DNA from: Primorskyibacter sedentarius | Lineage (GTDB): Bacteria > Pseudomonadota > Alphaproteobacteria > Rhodobacterales > Rhodobacteraceae | Direction of reading: 5' to 3' | Assembly (NCBI RefSeq): GCF_004342065.1 | Contig: NZ_SLZU01000001.1 | Location: 372,001 to 436,000, forward strand | Length of the DNA stretch: 64,000 nucleotides | Shown here: positions 50,038 through 58,877 of the stretch, piece by piece | How the letters are laid out: the number at the start of each line of letters is the position of its first letter | Position numbering within the stretch: position 1 is the stretch's first letter | Position numbers and translations under genes: made by a program | The notes under the pieces: model-generated | Database searches by the model: none | Told to the model about the DNA's origin: nothing | The model's input: only the letters and a program-made list of their open reading frames with translations

Positions 50038-50934
50038 TCAGTGCGCAGCTGCCATCCCGGCTTCTTTCGCCAGGTCGCGCATCCGCTTTTGCAGCTTTTC
50101 AAAGGCCCGCACCTCGATCTGGCGGATCCTTTCCCGGCTGACATCATATTGACCGGACAGCTCTTCCAGCGTCACCGCGCGATCGGCCAGACGCCGCTGC
50201 GTGAGGATATCCTTCTCGCGGTCGTTCAGCACTTCCATCGCCTCGGCCAGCAGCGCACGGCGAGATTCAAGCTCGTCACGCTCTTCATAGTCAGCGGCCT
50301 GGTCGGCATCTTCATCTTCGAGCCAGTCCTGCCACTGCATCGTGCCTTCGCCTTCCTGCCCGACGGTCGCGTTCAATGACGCATCCCCGCCCGACAGTCG
50401 CCGGTTCATCGAAATCACCTCGTCTTCGGTCACGCCAAGATCGTGGGCAATTCGCTGCACATGTTCGGGCCGCAGATCGCCGTCTTCCAGCGCGCCAATG
50501 CGGGATTTCGCCTTGCGCAGGTTGAAAAACAGCTTCTTCTGGGCAGAGGTCGTGCCAAGCTTCACCAGCGACCAGGACCGCAGGATATATTCCTGGATCG
50601 AGGCGCGGATCCACCACATGGCGTAGGTCGCAAGGCGGAACCCTTTTTCAGGGTCAAACCGCTTCACAGCCTGCATCAGGCCCACATTGGCCTCCGAGAT
50701 CACCTCGGCTTGCGGCAGGCCGTAGCCGCGATATCCCATCGCGATCTTGGCCGCGAGGCGCAGGTGCGAGGTGACCATCTTGTGGGCGGCCTCTGTGTCC
50801 TGCTCTTCGACCCAGCGCTTGGCCAGCATATATTCTTCTTCCGGCTCAAGGAGCGGGAATTTCCGGATTTCCTGCATATAGCGGCTCAGGCCGCCCTCCG
50901 GCGTCGGTGCCGGCAGGTTCTTGTAGTTACTCAT
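50038..50934 (-). CDS. rpoH: RNA polymerase heat-shock sigma factor RpoH (sigma 32)
   Basis: A 298-residue sigma-70 family factor. Region 2 is RLATYAMWWIRASIQEYILR, the RpoH box is QKKLFFNLRK, and region 4 ends VSRERIRQIEVRAFEKLQKR. The RpoH box identifies the heat-shock subfamily and the DnaK/FtsH contact. Roseobacters often carry two RpoH paralogues; which one this is cannot be told. A candidate promoter lies at 50972-51000. Confidence 0.95.
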   Translation of the reverse strand: MSNYKNLPAPTPEGGLSRYMQEIRKFPLLEPEEEYMLAKRWVEEQDTEAAHKMVTSHLRLAAKIAMGYRGYGLPQAEVISEANVGLMQAVKRFDPEKGFRLATYAMWWIRASIQEYILRSWSLVKLGTTSAQKKLFFNLRKAKSRIGALEDGDLRPEHVQRIAHDLGVTEDEVISMNRRLSGGDASLNATVGQEGEGTMQWQDWLEDEDADQAADYEERDELESRRALLAEAMEVLNDREKDILTQRRLADRAVTLEELSGQYDVSRERIRQIEVRAFEKLQKRMRDLAKEAGMAAAH

Positions 50935-50971
50935 GGCTCATGTCCCTCCCCATGTTTAAGGGCTTAACATC

Positions 50972-51000
50972 CAGATAGGCTTCCGTTCACGGGGTTTCAA
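50972..51000 (-). promoter_or_regulatory. Candidate promoter of rpoH
   Basis: On the minus strand TTGAAA (50995-51000) is followed by CCTATCTGG (50979-50971 direction). With CCTATCT as -10 and a 15-base spacer it resembles an alphaproteobacterial RpoH-dependent promoter; read as TATCTG with 17 bases it also fits sigma-70. It is about 35 bases upstream of the rpoH start. Confidence 0.5.
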
Positions 51001-51103
51001 CTCCCGTAGCTTACAAAACTATAACGTTTAGTTAAGCCAATTCCGTCGGGAAGAAATCAATATGTCAGTGCGCTCACGCGCATGTGCTGTGTATTTGAGC
51101 CCT

Positions 51104-52129
51104 TCATGCGCGCAGTTGAGCAAGAAGCCGCCCCATATCGGCGGGAATTGGCGATTCAAAGCGCAGCGTTTCGCCAGTGGCAGGGTGTTCAAACCCAAGA
51201 ATGGCGGCGTGCAGCGCCTGACGCGGAAAACCGGCCACCGCCTCGCGCGCGGCATCGGACAAGGCCTTTGCAGACAGCTTGCGCCGCCCGCCATAGGTTT
51301 GGTCGCCCACCAGCCCGTGCCCGGCATGGGCCATGTGCACGCGTATCTGGTGCGTGCGGCCGGTTTCCAGCCGACATTCCACCAGCGCCAGTGCGGGGGG
51401 CGTGCCGAAACCCTCCAGCACCTTTGCCCGCGTAACAGCGTGGCGCCCGCCATTGAACAACACCGCCTGCTTCTGACGGTCCGTCTTGTGCCGCGCCAGC
51501 TGCGTGGTGATGCGGATCACCGCCCCCGGCTCGACCGAGACACCTCGCGTGCCCCGCAGCCGCGGATCGCCCGTGTCGGGCATGCCGTGGACCACGGCCA
51601 GATAGGCGCGTTCGGCGCTATGTGCCTCGAACTGTGCGGCCAGCCCGTGATGGGCGCGGTCGGTCTTGGCCACCACAAGCAGGCCGGTCGTATCCTTGTC
51701 GATACGGTGCACGACGCCGGGGCGCTTTTCGCCACCGACGCCAGACAGCGTATCGCCACAATGGTGCAAAAGAGCGTTGACCAATGTTCCCGTCGGCGTT
51801 CCCGGCGCGGGGTGCACCACCATCCCCGCAGGTTTATCCACCACGATAAGGTCGTCGTCCTCATAAACGATGTCGAGCGGGATTGGTTCCGGCCCGATAT
51901 GGCTTTCGCTCGCGACAGGCACGGTGATATCCAGCACATCGCCTTCGGACACCTTCGCCTTGGCGTCCGTGACGACGGCACCGTTCAGCGCCACGCAGCC
52001 ATCGGCGATCAGCCGCGCCAGCCTTGTGCGCGACAGCGACGCGTCCGCTGGCACATCCCGCGAAAGCGCCTTATCAAGGCGGGGCGGCGGGGCCTGCCCG
52101 ATCGTGACGCTAATCACGGTGGTATCCAT
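51104..52129 (-). CDS. RluA-family pseudouridine synthase with S4 domain (RluD-like)
   Basis: A 341-residue pseudouridine synthase. The N-terminal S4 RNA-binding domain (RLDKALSRDVPADASLSRTR) is followed by the RluA catalytic domain: the essential Asp is in VVHRIDKDTTGLLVVAKT. S4 plus this motif favours RluD, which modifies helix 69 of 23S rRNA, but RluC-like targets are possible. The start at 52129 has GGGAG 8 bases upstream. Its ATG overlaps, on the opposite strand, the ATG of the next gene (CCATGG). Confidence 0.92.
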   Translation of the reverse strand: MDTTVISVTIGQAPPPRLDKALSRDVPADASLSRTRLARLIADGCVALNGAVVTDAKAKVSEGDVLDITVPVASESHIGPEPIPLDIVYEDDDLIVVDKPAGMVVHPAPGTPTGTLVNALLHHCGDTLSGVGGEKRPGVVHRIDKDTTGLLVVAKTDRAHHGLAAQFEAHSAERAYLAVVHGMPDTGDPRLRGTRGVSVEPGAVIRITTQLARHKTDRQKQAVLFNGGRHAVTRAKVLEGFGTPPALALVECRLETGRTHQIRVHMAHAGHGLVGDQTYGGRRKLSAKALSDAAREAVAGFPRQALHAAILGFEHPATGETLRFESPIPADMGRLLAQLRA

Positions 52130-52442
52130 GGATGACGCTCCCAAGCCGGTCGAGGTTTTCGAAGAACCGGCGAACCTGAAGTTTCTGCGGATGCTGGTCA
52201 CGATCCTGACCGGCACGATGATCGCCGGACTAATAATCATCATCGCGCTGGTTGTCATCCGCTACTCTGACCGCACGGCCCCCCTGCCCGACACGATCAC
52301 GCTACCGGATGGCGCGACGGCCACTGCTTTCACGCAAGGCCCGGACTGGTATGCCGTGGTCACGGCCGATGACAGGATCCTGATTTTCGACCGGGCGACC
52401 GGCAAGCTGATCAACACGGTGGGGATACGTCCCACCCCCTGA
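52128..52442 (+). CDS. Small membrane-anchored protein (DUF6476-like)
   Basis: A 104-residue protein with one membrane segment (residues about 26-46, ILTGTMIAGLIIIIALVVI) and a C-terminal periplasmic part containing a beta-rich repeat (PDWYAVVTADDRILIFDRAT). It resembles a small family seen beside RluA genes in Rhodobacteraceae, by recollection. Its ATG shares bases with the opposite-strand pseudouridine synthase start. No strong ribosome binding site is seen. Confidence 0.7.
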   Translation: MDDAPKPVEVFEEPANLKFLRMLVTILTGTMIAGLIIIIALVVIRYSDRTAPLPDTITLPDGATATAFTQGPDWYAVVTADDRILIFDRATGKLINTVGIRPTP

Positions 52443-52454
52443 GGCTTCGGCGTT

Positions 52455-53111
52455 TCAGTCCTGAGGATCGAACGTATAGCCGAAGCGCGCGATATCCTCG
52501 GCACAGATCGATGCCAGATGCGCCGCGAGCCTCTCATCGTAATAGCTGCGGTAATCAACACCGCGGTCAGAGCTGTTTTCATGCGGCAGTTCGGGCGCAA
52601 AGCCCAGATGCTCTTCCAGCGGGGCCATATCCTCTGCCAGATGTTCCAGCCGCAGATAGGCAGAGGCGCGCTCTACCCCCGTGGTGTCGGTCATGTAGGA
52701 CCGCGCCGGAGAGCCGCGCAGGCTGCCAAGGATCTGCGGTTCGAACAGGAACTCCGCAAAATCCCGCCGCTTGGCCAGCATCACCGCGACATGATCGAAA
52801 TCCTGCGCCCGCAGCCAGTGATAGTAGCTCACCACCCGGTCCCACGGATTGCGCACGAGCGTGAAGGTGAACATCCGGGCGATCTTGTCGGGGGTGAGGA
52901 TCCCGTCGATATCTGCCAGCGTGCTGTGTTTCCAGAGCCGCCCGCGCGGCTGCAATTGCTTCAGCCGCCCCCGCCTGCGCACAGCCTTGGGCGTATCGCC
53001 GATCAGGATGTCATCGGCCATCGCGCGCGCCTCCAGCGCCTGCGCCATCGACGTGCCGCCGGTCTTGGGGATATGCACGAATACGTAATTTCGGCCTTCA
53101 GAGATAATCAT
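52455..53111 (-). CDS. Sulfotransferase family protein
   Basis: A 218-residue PAPS-dependent sulfotransferase (sulfotransfer_2 type). FVHIPKTGGTSMAQAL binds the 5'-phosphosulfate and FTLVRNPWDRVVSYYH the 3'-phosphate. The target is probably a polysaccharide or lipid head group, by family. It is a single gene, convergent with the small membrane protein and divergent from the acyl-CoA synthetase. The start at 53111 (MIISEGRNYVF) is preferred. Confidence 0.87.
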   Translation of the reverse strand: MIISEGRNYVFVHIPKTGGTSMAQALEARAMADDILIGDTPKAVRRRGRLKQLQPRGRLWKHSTLADIDGILTPDKIARMFTFTLVRNPWDRVVSYYHWLRAQDFDHVAVMLAKRRDFAEFLFEPQILGSLRGSPARSYMTDTTGVERASAYLRLEHLAEDMAPLEEHLGFAPELPHENSSDRGVDYRSYYDERLAAHLASICAEDIARFGYTFDPQD

Positions 53112-53214
53112 GGCCGTCACCATACCCGGACCAGCCGGAGGGGAAAGCGCAAAGGGCTTTTCACGGCTTCAAAACCGCAGCATAGTCAGGGCTCGCATCA
53201 GATGGGAGGACGCT

Positions 53215-54840
53215 ATGGGCTGGCTGGCAGATGAAACCGGGTTGGACAAATGCGCGGCGAATTACACGCCGCTCACGCCGCTTTCCGCGCTGATCCGCGC
53301 AGCGGACGTGTTCAGGGACGAAACGGCCATGATCTATGGCACGCACCGCGCGACCTACGCCCAGTATTACGAACGGTGCACGCGCCTGGCCTCTGCGCTG
53401 GCGCAGATTGGCGTTGCGCCGGGCGATGTGGTGGCCACGATCATTCCAAACCTTCCGGCCCAGGCAGAGGCCCATTTCGGCGTGCCCGCCTGCGGCGCCG
53501 TGCTCAACACGATCAACACCCGGCTGGATGTCTCGACAGTCAGCTACATCCTTGAACATGGCGGCGCCAAGGTCGTGATGGTCGACAGCCAGTTTCTTGA
53601 CCTCGCCGAGGCCGCCATCGCGCAGATGGATGGCCCGGCCCCCACCGTGATCGAATGTCCCGACGCGCAGGCCGGGTTCAAGCCAAGCGGCAGCTACAGG
53701 ACCTATGAGGATGTTCTTGCCACAGGCGAACCCGATTTCAACTGGGTTCTGCCGCAGGACGAATGGGAAAGCCTCGCGCTCAACTACACATCCGGCACGA
53801 CCGGGCGCCCCAAAGGCGTCGTCTACCACCATCGCGGCGCCTATCTCAGCGCGATGGGGCAGGTCATCAGCTGGCGCATGGTCCTGCACCCGGTCTACCT
53901 GACTATCGTGCCGCTGTTTCACTGCAATGGCTGGTGCCACACCTGGATGATGCCGATGGTGGGCGGCACGATCGTCTGCTGCCGCGACGTCACGGCCAAG
54001 GCGATCTTTGACGCCATCGCGGATGAGGGCGTCACCCATTTCGGCGGCGCGCCCATTGTTCTCAACACTCTGGTCAACGCGCCCGAAAAGGACCGTCGCG
54101 AGTTTTCCCATACGGTCGAGGTTTTCACCGCCGGTGCGCCCCCTGCCCCCGCGACGCTGGCGCGGATCGAGCCGATGGGCTTCAACGTCACACAGGTCTA
54201 CGGGCTGACCGAAACTTACGGCCCCGCGACCGAAAGCCTGTGGCTGGCGCAATGGGATCACCTGGAAGGCGAAGAACGCGCTGCAGTGAAGGCAAGGCAA
54301 GGCGTGGCGATGCCCTTCATCGATCATGTCACCGTGATGGACGAGGCGATGAAAGAAGTGCCCCGCAACGCGGCCACACGCGGCGAGATCATGTTCCGCG
54401 GCAATGGCGTGATGAAAGGCTACCTCAGGAACCCCGCCGCCACGGCAGAGGCTTTTGAAGGCGGCTACTTCCACTCGGGCGACATCGCGGTGATGCATGA
54501 GGACGGTCATGTGCAGATTGCGGACCGCGCCAAGGACATCATCATTTCGGGGGGCGAGAACATCTCTTCCGTCGAGGTAGAAAATGCCCTGATGTCGCAC
54601 GAGGCGGTTAGCCTTTGCGCCGTCGTTGCAAAACCTGACGAGAAATGGGGCGAGGTGCCCTGCGCTTTTGTCGAATTGAAACAGAACCTCTCCGTGTCCG
54701 AGGCCGAGCTGATCGCCTTCGTGCGCGGGCGGCTGGCAGGGTTCAAGACACCGAAGGCCGTGGTGTTCGAAGAGCTCCCCAAAACCTCCACCGGCAAGAT
54801 CCAGAAGTTTGCGCTGCGCAAGCGCGCGGCAGAGCTCTGA
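53215..54840 (+). CDS. Acyl-CoA synthetase (AMP-binding, ANL superfamily)
   Basis: A 541-residue ANL ligase that activates a carboxylic acid to its acyl-CoA. Motifs are YTSGTTGRPKGVVYHH (phosphate loop), GLTETYGP (A5), HSGDIAVMHEDGHVQIADR (A7/A8) and the C-terminal catalytic Lys in KTSTGKIQKFALR. It resembles the medium/long-chain group rather than acetyl-CoA synthetase. GGGAGGA precedes ATG 53215. Acyl specificity cannot be told. Confidence 0.92.
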   Translation: MGWLADETGLDKCAANYTPLTPLSALIRAADVFRDETAMIYGTHRATYAQYYERCTRLASALAQIGVAPGDVVATIIPNLPAQAEAHFGVPACGAVLNTINTRLDVSTVSYILEHGGAKVVMVDSQFLDLAEAAIAQMDGPAPTVIECPDAQAGFKPSGSYRTYEDVLATGEPDFNWVLPQDEWESLALNYTSGTTGRPKGVVYHHRGAYLSAMGQVISWRMVLHPVYLTIVPLFHCNGWCHTWMMPMVGGTIVCCRDVTAKAIFDAIADEGVTHFGGAPIVLNTLVNAPEKDRREFSHTVEVFTAGAPPAPATLARIEPMGFNVTQVYGLTETYGPATESLWLAQWDHLEGEERAAVKARQGVAMPFIDHVTVMDEAMKEVPRNAATRGEIMFRGNGVMKGYLRNPAATAEAFEGGYFHSGDIAVMHEDGHVQIADRAKDIIISGGENISSVEVENALMSHEAVSLCAVVAKPDEKWGEVPCAFVELKQNLSVSEAELIAFVRGRLAGFKTPKAVVFEELPKTSTGKIQKFALRKRAAEL

Positions 54841-54923
54841 CCCGGTCGCGCGACCGTGCTGCATTGCCGGCCCCCTGCCGCCCGTGCTAGCGTCCGCGCG
54901 AAAGAGGCAGAGCAGCCCGAGGC

Positions 54924-55943
54924 ATGACAGCACTTCTGCAATATGAAAGATTGGAGGCCAGCGGCCTCTGGCGGGCCGCCCCCGGCGAACAGAGACGCGA
55001 GGTGATCGTGTCGCTGGGCGATGCGTCGCTGACCATCACCGACATGCAGGATCGCGCGCTGACCCATTGGTCACTTGCCGCGCTGGAACGGGCCAATCCC
55101 GGTGAAACGCCCGCGATCTACCACCCCGACGGCGACCCCGGCGAAACGCTGGAACTGAGCGCGGACGCCACCGAAATGCTGGAGGCGATCGAACGGCTGC
55201 ACCGCGTGATCGAACGTCGCCGCCCCAAGCCCGGCCGCCTGCGGCTGATCCTGACCCTGTCCGCCGCAGCCGTCATCGCGGCGCTGGCCTTCCTGTGGAT
55301 GCCCGGCGCGCTGCTGCGTCACACCGTTTCCGTCATTCCCGATGTAAAGCGGACCGAGATCGGCGAGGCGCTGTTGTCACGTATCACGCGCGTCTCTGGC
55401 CAGCCCTGCTCGGATCGCTATGCGCAATCCGCGCTGGAGGCCATGTCACAACGTCTGCTGGGCAATCGCGAGGCGCTTGTGGTTTTGCCCGGCGGGGTTC
55501 AGGAAACCGCGCATCTGCCCGGTGGCACGATCCTGATGAACCGTGCGCTGGTCGAGGATTTCGAGGATGCCGACGTCCCTGCAGGCTACGTCATCGCCGA
55601 GGCGCTGCGCGCTGACCGCCGCGATCCGCTGGAGACGCTTCTGCAATCGGCTGGGTTCTGGTCGAGCCTGCGCCTGCTGACCCGTGGTGAGCTGACCCCG
55701 GAAACGCTCGATGCCCAGGCAGAGCGTATCCTGACAGCGCCCTCCGCAGACATCCCCGACGCCGAACTGGTCGCGGCCTTCACCAAGGCAAAGCTGCGCA
55801 CCACCCCCTATGCCTTTGCCCGCGATGTCTCCGGCGAGTCGGTGCTGGGGCTGATAGAGGCTGACCCTTACCCCGACGGGTCCGACAGCGCAGTTCTGAG
55901 CGACAGCAACTGGATCCGCCTGCAAACCATCTGCGGCGGCTGA
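54924..55943 (+). CDS. Membrane-anchored protein resembling an inactive M48 metallopeptidase
   Basis: A 339-residue protein with a soluble N-terminal region, one membrane segment (residues 106-128) and a C-terminal domain. Residues 197-230 (HLPGGTILMNRALVEDFEDA onward) align by pattern with the M48 strand-helix unit PGG..N..LL..ED.....HE..H. At the expected HExxH the sequence is AEALR (225-229): the Glu is kept but both zinc His are lost. It may be a pseudo-protease or scaffold. Not recognised as a named family. Confidence 0.7.
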   Translation: MTALLQYERLEASGLWRAAPGEQRREVIVSLGDASLTITDMQDRALTHWSLAALERANPGETPAIYHPDGDPGETLELSADATEMLEAIERLHRVIERRRPKPGRLRLILTLSAAAVIAALAFLWMPGALLRHTVSVIPDVKRTEIGEALLSRITRVSGQPCSDRYAQSALEAMSQRLLGNREALVVLPGGVQETAHLPGGTILMNRALVEDFEDADVPAGYVIAEALRADRRDPLETLLQSAGFWSSLRLLTRGELTPETLDAQAERILTAPSADIPDAELVAAFTKAKLRTTPYAFARDVSGESVLGLIEADPYPDGSDSAVLSDSNWIRLQTICGG

Positions 55944-56008
55944 TCAGGGGGCCCGCGCCCCCCGGGGGAACACCCGGGGCCTCACGGGCTCGCAACCGGG
56001 CGTGGCGC

Positions 56009-56641
56009 CTATTTGGTGCCGAAGAGCCGGTCGCCCGCGTCACCCAGACCCGGCACGATATAACCCTTCTCGTTCAGCCGTTCATCCAGTGCCGCTGTCA
56101 CGATCGGCACGTCCGGATGTGCCTCTTTCATACGGGCAACACCTTCGGGCGCGGCCAGCAGGCACAAGAACCGGATGTTTTTGGCGCCCGCCTGTTTCAG
56201 CAGATCAATTGCCGCAACGGACGAATTGCCTGTTGCCAGCATCGGATCCACGGCGATGACCAGACGGTCGCCAAGACTGTCGGGCACCTTGAAATAGTAT
56301 TGCACCGGCTGAAGCGTTTCCTCGTCGCGGTAAAGACCCACAAAGCCAACCCGCGCCGACGGGATCAGTTCAAGCACCCCGTCCAGCAGACCGTTGCCCG
56401 CACGCAGGATCGAAATCAGCGCAAGCTTCTTGCCCGCCAGCGTCGGTGCCTCCATCTCGGTCATCGGCGTTTCGATGGTCCGGGTTGTCATCGGCAGGTT
56501 CGCGGTAACCTCGTAGGCCAACAACTGGCTGATCTCACGCAAGAGCTTGCGGAACTCGCCGGTCGAGGTGTCCTTCCGGCGCATCAGCGTCAGCTTGTGC
56601 TGCACCAGCGGGTGCGAAACGACGGTCAGGTGATCGGTCAT
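56009..56641 (-). CDS. upp: Uracil phosphoribosyltransferase
   Basis: A 210-residue UPRT that converts uracil and PRPP to [22 protein letters not shown] is the PRPP-binding loop, and [11 protein letters not shown] is the conserved C-terminal uracil-binding tail. It is the last gene of the salvage operon and overlaps add by 4 bases (56638-56641), which recovers the base released by the upstream enzymes. Confidence 0.95.
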   Translation of the reverse strand: MTDHLTVVSHPLVQHKLTLMRRKDTSTGEFRKLLREISQLLAYEVTANLPMTTRTIETPMTEMEAPTLAGKKLALISILRAGNGLLDGVLELIPSARVGFVGLYRDEETLQPVQYYFKVPDSLGDRLVIAVDPMLATGNSSVAAIDLLKQAGAKNIRFLCLLAAPEGVARMKEAHPDVPIVTAALDERLNEKGYIVPGLGDAGDRLFGTK

Positions 56642-57624
56642 GCGGGCTCCAGTCTCTCCAAAATGCGGGCGCGGGTTGCCTCATCGCAGAATGCCGCATT
56701 GGCGGCAACACGGTTGAGGTCCAGAAAATCATCCTCGTTCCAGCCAAAGACCCGCGCCAGATTATCGTATTCTCGGGTCATCGTGGTGTGGAAGAAAGGC
56801 GGATCATCGGTCGAGATCGTCACCTTCACGCCGCGCTCCCGCAGCTTTTCGATCGGATGCGCGCTCAGGTGCGGATAGACCCCCAGCCGCACGTTGGAGC
56901 CCGGGCAAACCTCGAGCACGATGCCGCGTTCTGCAAGGACATCGACAAGCGCCAGATCCTCGATCACCCGCACGCCATGCCCGATGCGTTCAACGCCCAG
57001 ATCTTCGATGGCGTCGCGCACTTCGCGTGGGCCGCGCCATTCGCCCGCATGGGTAGTCAGCCGCAAACCGGCCTCGCGCGCCATGTCAAAGCTATAGCCG
57101 AAATCGGCCTGTTTTCCCTTGTTTTCATCCCCGCCCATTCCGAAGCCGACAATCCAGTCGCCGGCCGTTTCCGCAGCGCAGAGCGCAATCGGCTTGGCAC
57201 GGTCAGGTCCGAAATGGCGAATGCAAGTGACGATGCCGCGCAGGACAACCCCGGTGTCGCGCTCGCCCTCGTCCGCCGCCTCGCGGATCGCGTGCAGATA
57301 TTCGCGCCACGCGCCAACATCGCCCCCACCGCAGAAATCCGGCGACAGGAAGGTTTCGGCATAGATCACGCCATGCTCGGCACTCTGTTCAAGAATGGCC
57401 CGTGTCAGGCGGGCGTAATCCTCGGGCGTCTGCAGCACCTGCGTCGCGGCCTCGTAAACGCTGAGGAAATGCACGAAATCGCGATAGGCATAGCTGCCAT
57501 CCTCGGAGAATACGCCCGAAAGGTTGACCGATTTTTCTTGCGCGAGCCGCCGGATGAACTCCGGCGGGGCGGCGCCCTCGTGGTGCATGTGCAGTTCCAC
57601 CTTGGGAAGCGATCTGAAACTCAT
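56638..57624 (-). CDS. add: Adenosine deaminase
   Basis: A 328-residue adenosine deaminase. Zinc ligands are in [10 protein letters not shown] (HxH) and RLTTHAGEW; catalytic Glu and His lie in HAGEW and RIGHGVRV, and the Asp pair is in ISTDDPPFF. It deaminates adenosine/deoxyadenosine to inosine. AAGGAG, inside the end of deoB, precedes ATG 57624, and the two genes overlap by 4 bases. Adenine deaminase is less likely given the motifs and operon. Confidence 0.93.
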   Translation of the reverse strand: MSFRSLPKVELHMHHEGAAPPEFIRRLAQEKSVNLSGVFSEDGSYAYRDFVHFLSVYEAATQVLQTPEDYARLTRAILEQSAEHGVIYAETFLSPDFCGGGDVGAWREYLHAIREAADEGERDTGVVLRGIVTCIRHFGPDRAKPIALCAAETAGDWIVGFGMGGDENKGKQADFGYSFDMAREAGLRLTTHAGEWRGPREVRDAIEDLGVERIGHGVRVIEDLALVDVLAERGIVLEVCPGSNVRLGVYPHLSAHPIEKLRERGVKVTISTDDPPFFHTTMTREYDNLARVFGWNEDDFLDLNRVAANAAFCDEATRARILERLEPA

Positions 57625-58877
57625 AGAAAACTCCTTCCGGGGCCATGGCTTTGCACGCCCAGATGATCCGCGACCGAGGCGGCAATATCGACAAACCCCA
57701 CCTGACCAAGCGATCCAGCACCCCGCCCGGCCACCAGAACAGGCACACGTTCGCGCGTGTGATCGGTGCCGATCCATGTGGGGTCGTTTCCGTGATCGGC
57801 AGTGATCAGCAGCATGTCGGTGCCGCGAAGCCGCGGCAGCAGCCGCGCCAGTTCCGCATCGAACCATTCCAGCGCGCGGGCATAGCCGGACACGTCGCGG
57901 CGGTGGCCGTAAAGGCTGTCGAACTCGACAAAATTGGCAAAGGTCAGGCTGCCATCCGGGGCGTCCTCGACCAGATCGAACAGGTGGGTCATCAGCGTGG
58001 CATCGTCGCCTTTGCGCAGATCGTCAATGCCCTCCATCGAAAAGATGTCGCCGATCTTGCCGATGGCGAAAACCTTGCGCCCCGCATCCTGTGCCCAGTT
58101 GGTCAGCACAGGCTCCGGCGGACGGATGGCATAGTCATGCCGGTTGCCAGTGCGTTTGAAGCTGCCCGGCGCACCGACGAAGGGCCGTGCAATCACGCGG
58201 CCGATCTTCATCTCGTGCAGAACCGGCGCCATGCGCTCGCACAGATCCAGCAACCGGTCCAGCCCAAACGTCTCTTCATGGGCGGCGATCTGGAACACGC
58301 TGTCGGCGGAGGTATAGCAGATCGGCCAGCCAGAGCGCATATGCTCTGGCCCGAACTCGTCCAGCATCACCGTGCCAGACCCGTGGCAATTGCCAAGAAT
58401 ACCGTCCGTGCCTGCGATTTTGCAGACCTTGGCGACAAGGTCGTCGGGGAAGGCCGGGATCTCTTTTGGGAAATAGGTCCAGTCCCAGGGCACCGGCAAG
58501 CCTGCCAGTTCCCAATGGCCCGAGGGCGTGTCCTTGCCGGGGGAAACTTCGGTCGCAGCGCCCCATCGCCCCAAAGGGGTGTCACTGGCCTGCCCCAAAG
58601 GGGCGTCACTGTTCTGACCCAGAGGCTCGGCACTCAGATCGGGCACGTCTTCGCCCGATGTCAGCCGCACTGCGGCCCCCAGCCCCAGCGCATCCAGCGT
58701 CGGCACGTGCAGCGGGCCAGTGCGCCCATCCTCTGCGCGGCCCTCTGCACAGGCCTGTGCAATATGGGCAAGCGTGTTGGCTCCGCTATCCGGCACACCG
58801 TCATTGAAAAACGCATCCGCGTCCGGAGCGCCGCCGATCCCGACGCTGTCGATCACGACAAGAAAGGCACGGCTCAT
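57621..58877 (-). CDS. deoB: Phosphopentomutase
   Basis: A 418-residue alkaline-phosphatase-superfamily mutase interconverting (deoxy)ribose 1- and 5-phosphates. VIDSVGIGGAPDADAF holds the first metal/nucleophile region and TADHGNDPTWIGTDHTRERV the C-terminal metal ligands. EVSPGKDTPSGHWELAGLP is the family signature. It is slightly long because of three 8-residue repeats near residue 85-105. Overlaps deoA and add by 4 bases each. Confidence 0.95.
   Translation of the reverse strand: MSRAFLVVIDSVGIGGAPDADAFFNDGVPDSGANTLAHIAQACAEGRAEDGRTGPLHVPTLDALGLGAAVRLTSGEDVPDLSAEPLGQNSDAPLGQASDTPLGRWGAATEVSPGKDTPSGHWELAGLPVPWDWTYFPKEIPAFPDDLVAKVCKIAGTDGILGNCHGSGTVMLDEFGPEHMRSGWPICYTSADSVFQIAAHEETFGLDRLLDLCERMAPVLHEMKIGRVIARPFVGAPGSFKRTGNRHDYAIRPPEPVLTNWAQDAGRKVFAIGKIGDIFSMEGIDDLRKGDDATLMTHLFDLVEDAPDGSLTFANFVEFDSLYGHRRDVSGYARALEWFDAELARLLPRLRGTDMLLITADHGNDPTWIGTDHTRERVPVLVAGRGAGSLGQVGFVDIAASVADHLGVQSHGPGRSFL
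58568..58639. repeat. 24-base tandem repeat (about three units) inside deoB
   Basis: Two near-identical 24-base units and a diverged third encode LSAEPLGQ, NSDAPLGQ and ASDTPLGR in the deoB product just before the conserved RWG.ATEVSPGKDT signature. This is an in-frame expansion at a surface loop. Confidence 0.7.

Noticed and set aside
53161-54933. 590-codon minus-strand frame opposite the acyl-CoA synthetase
   Set aside because: Shadow of a gene with complete ANL motifs on the plus strand.
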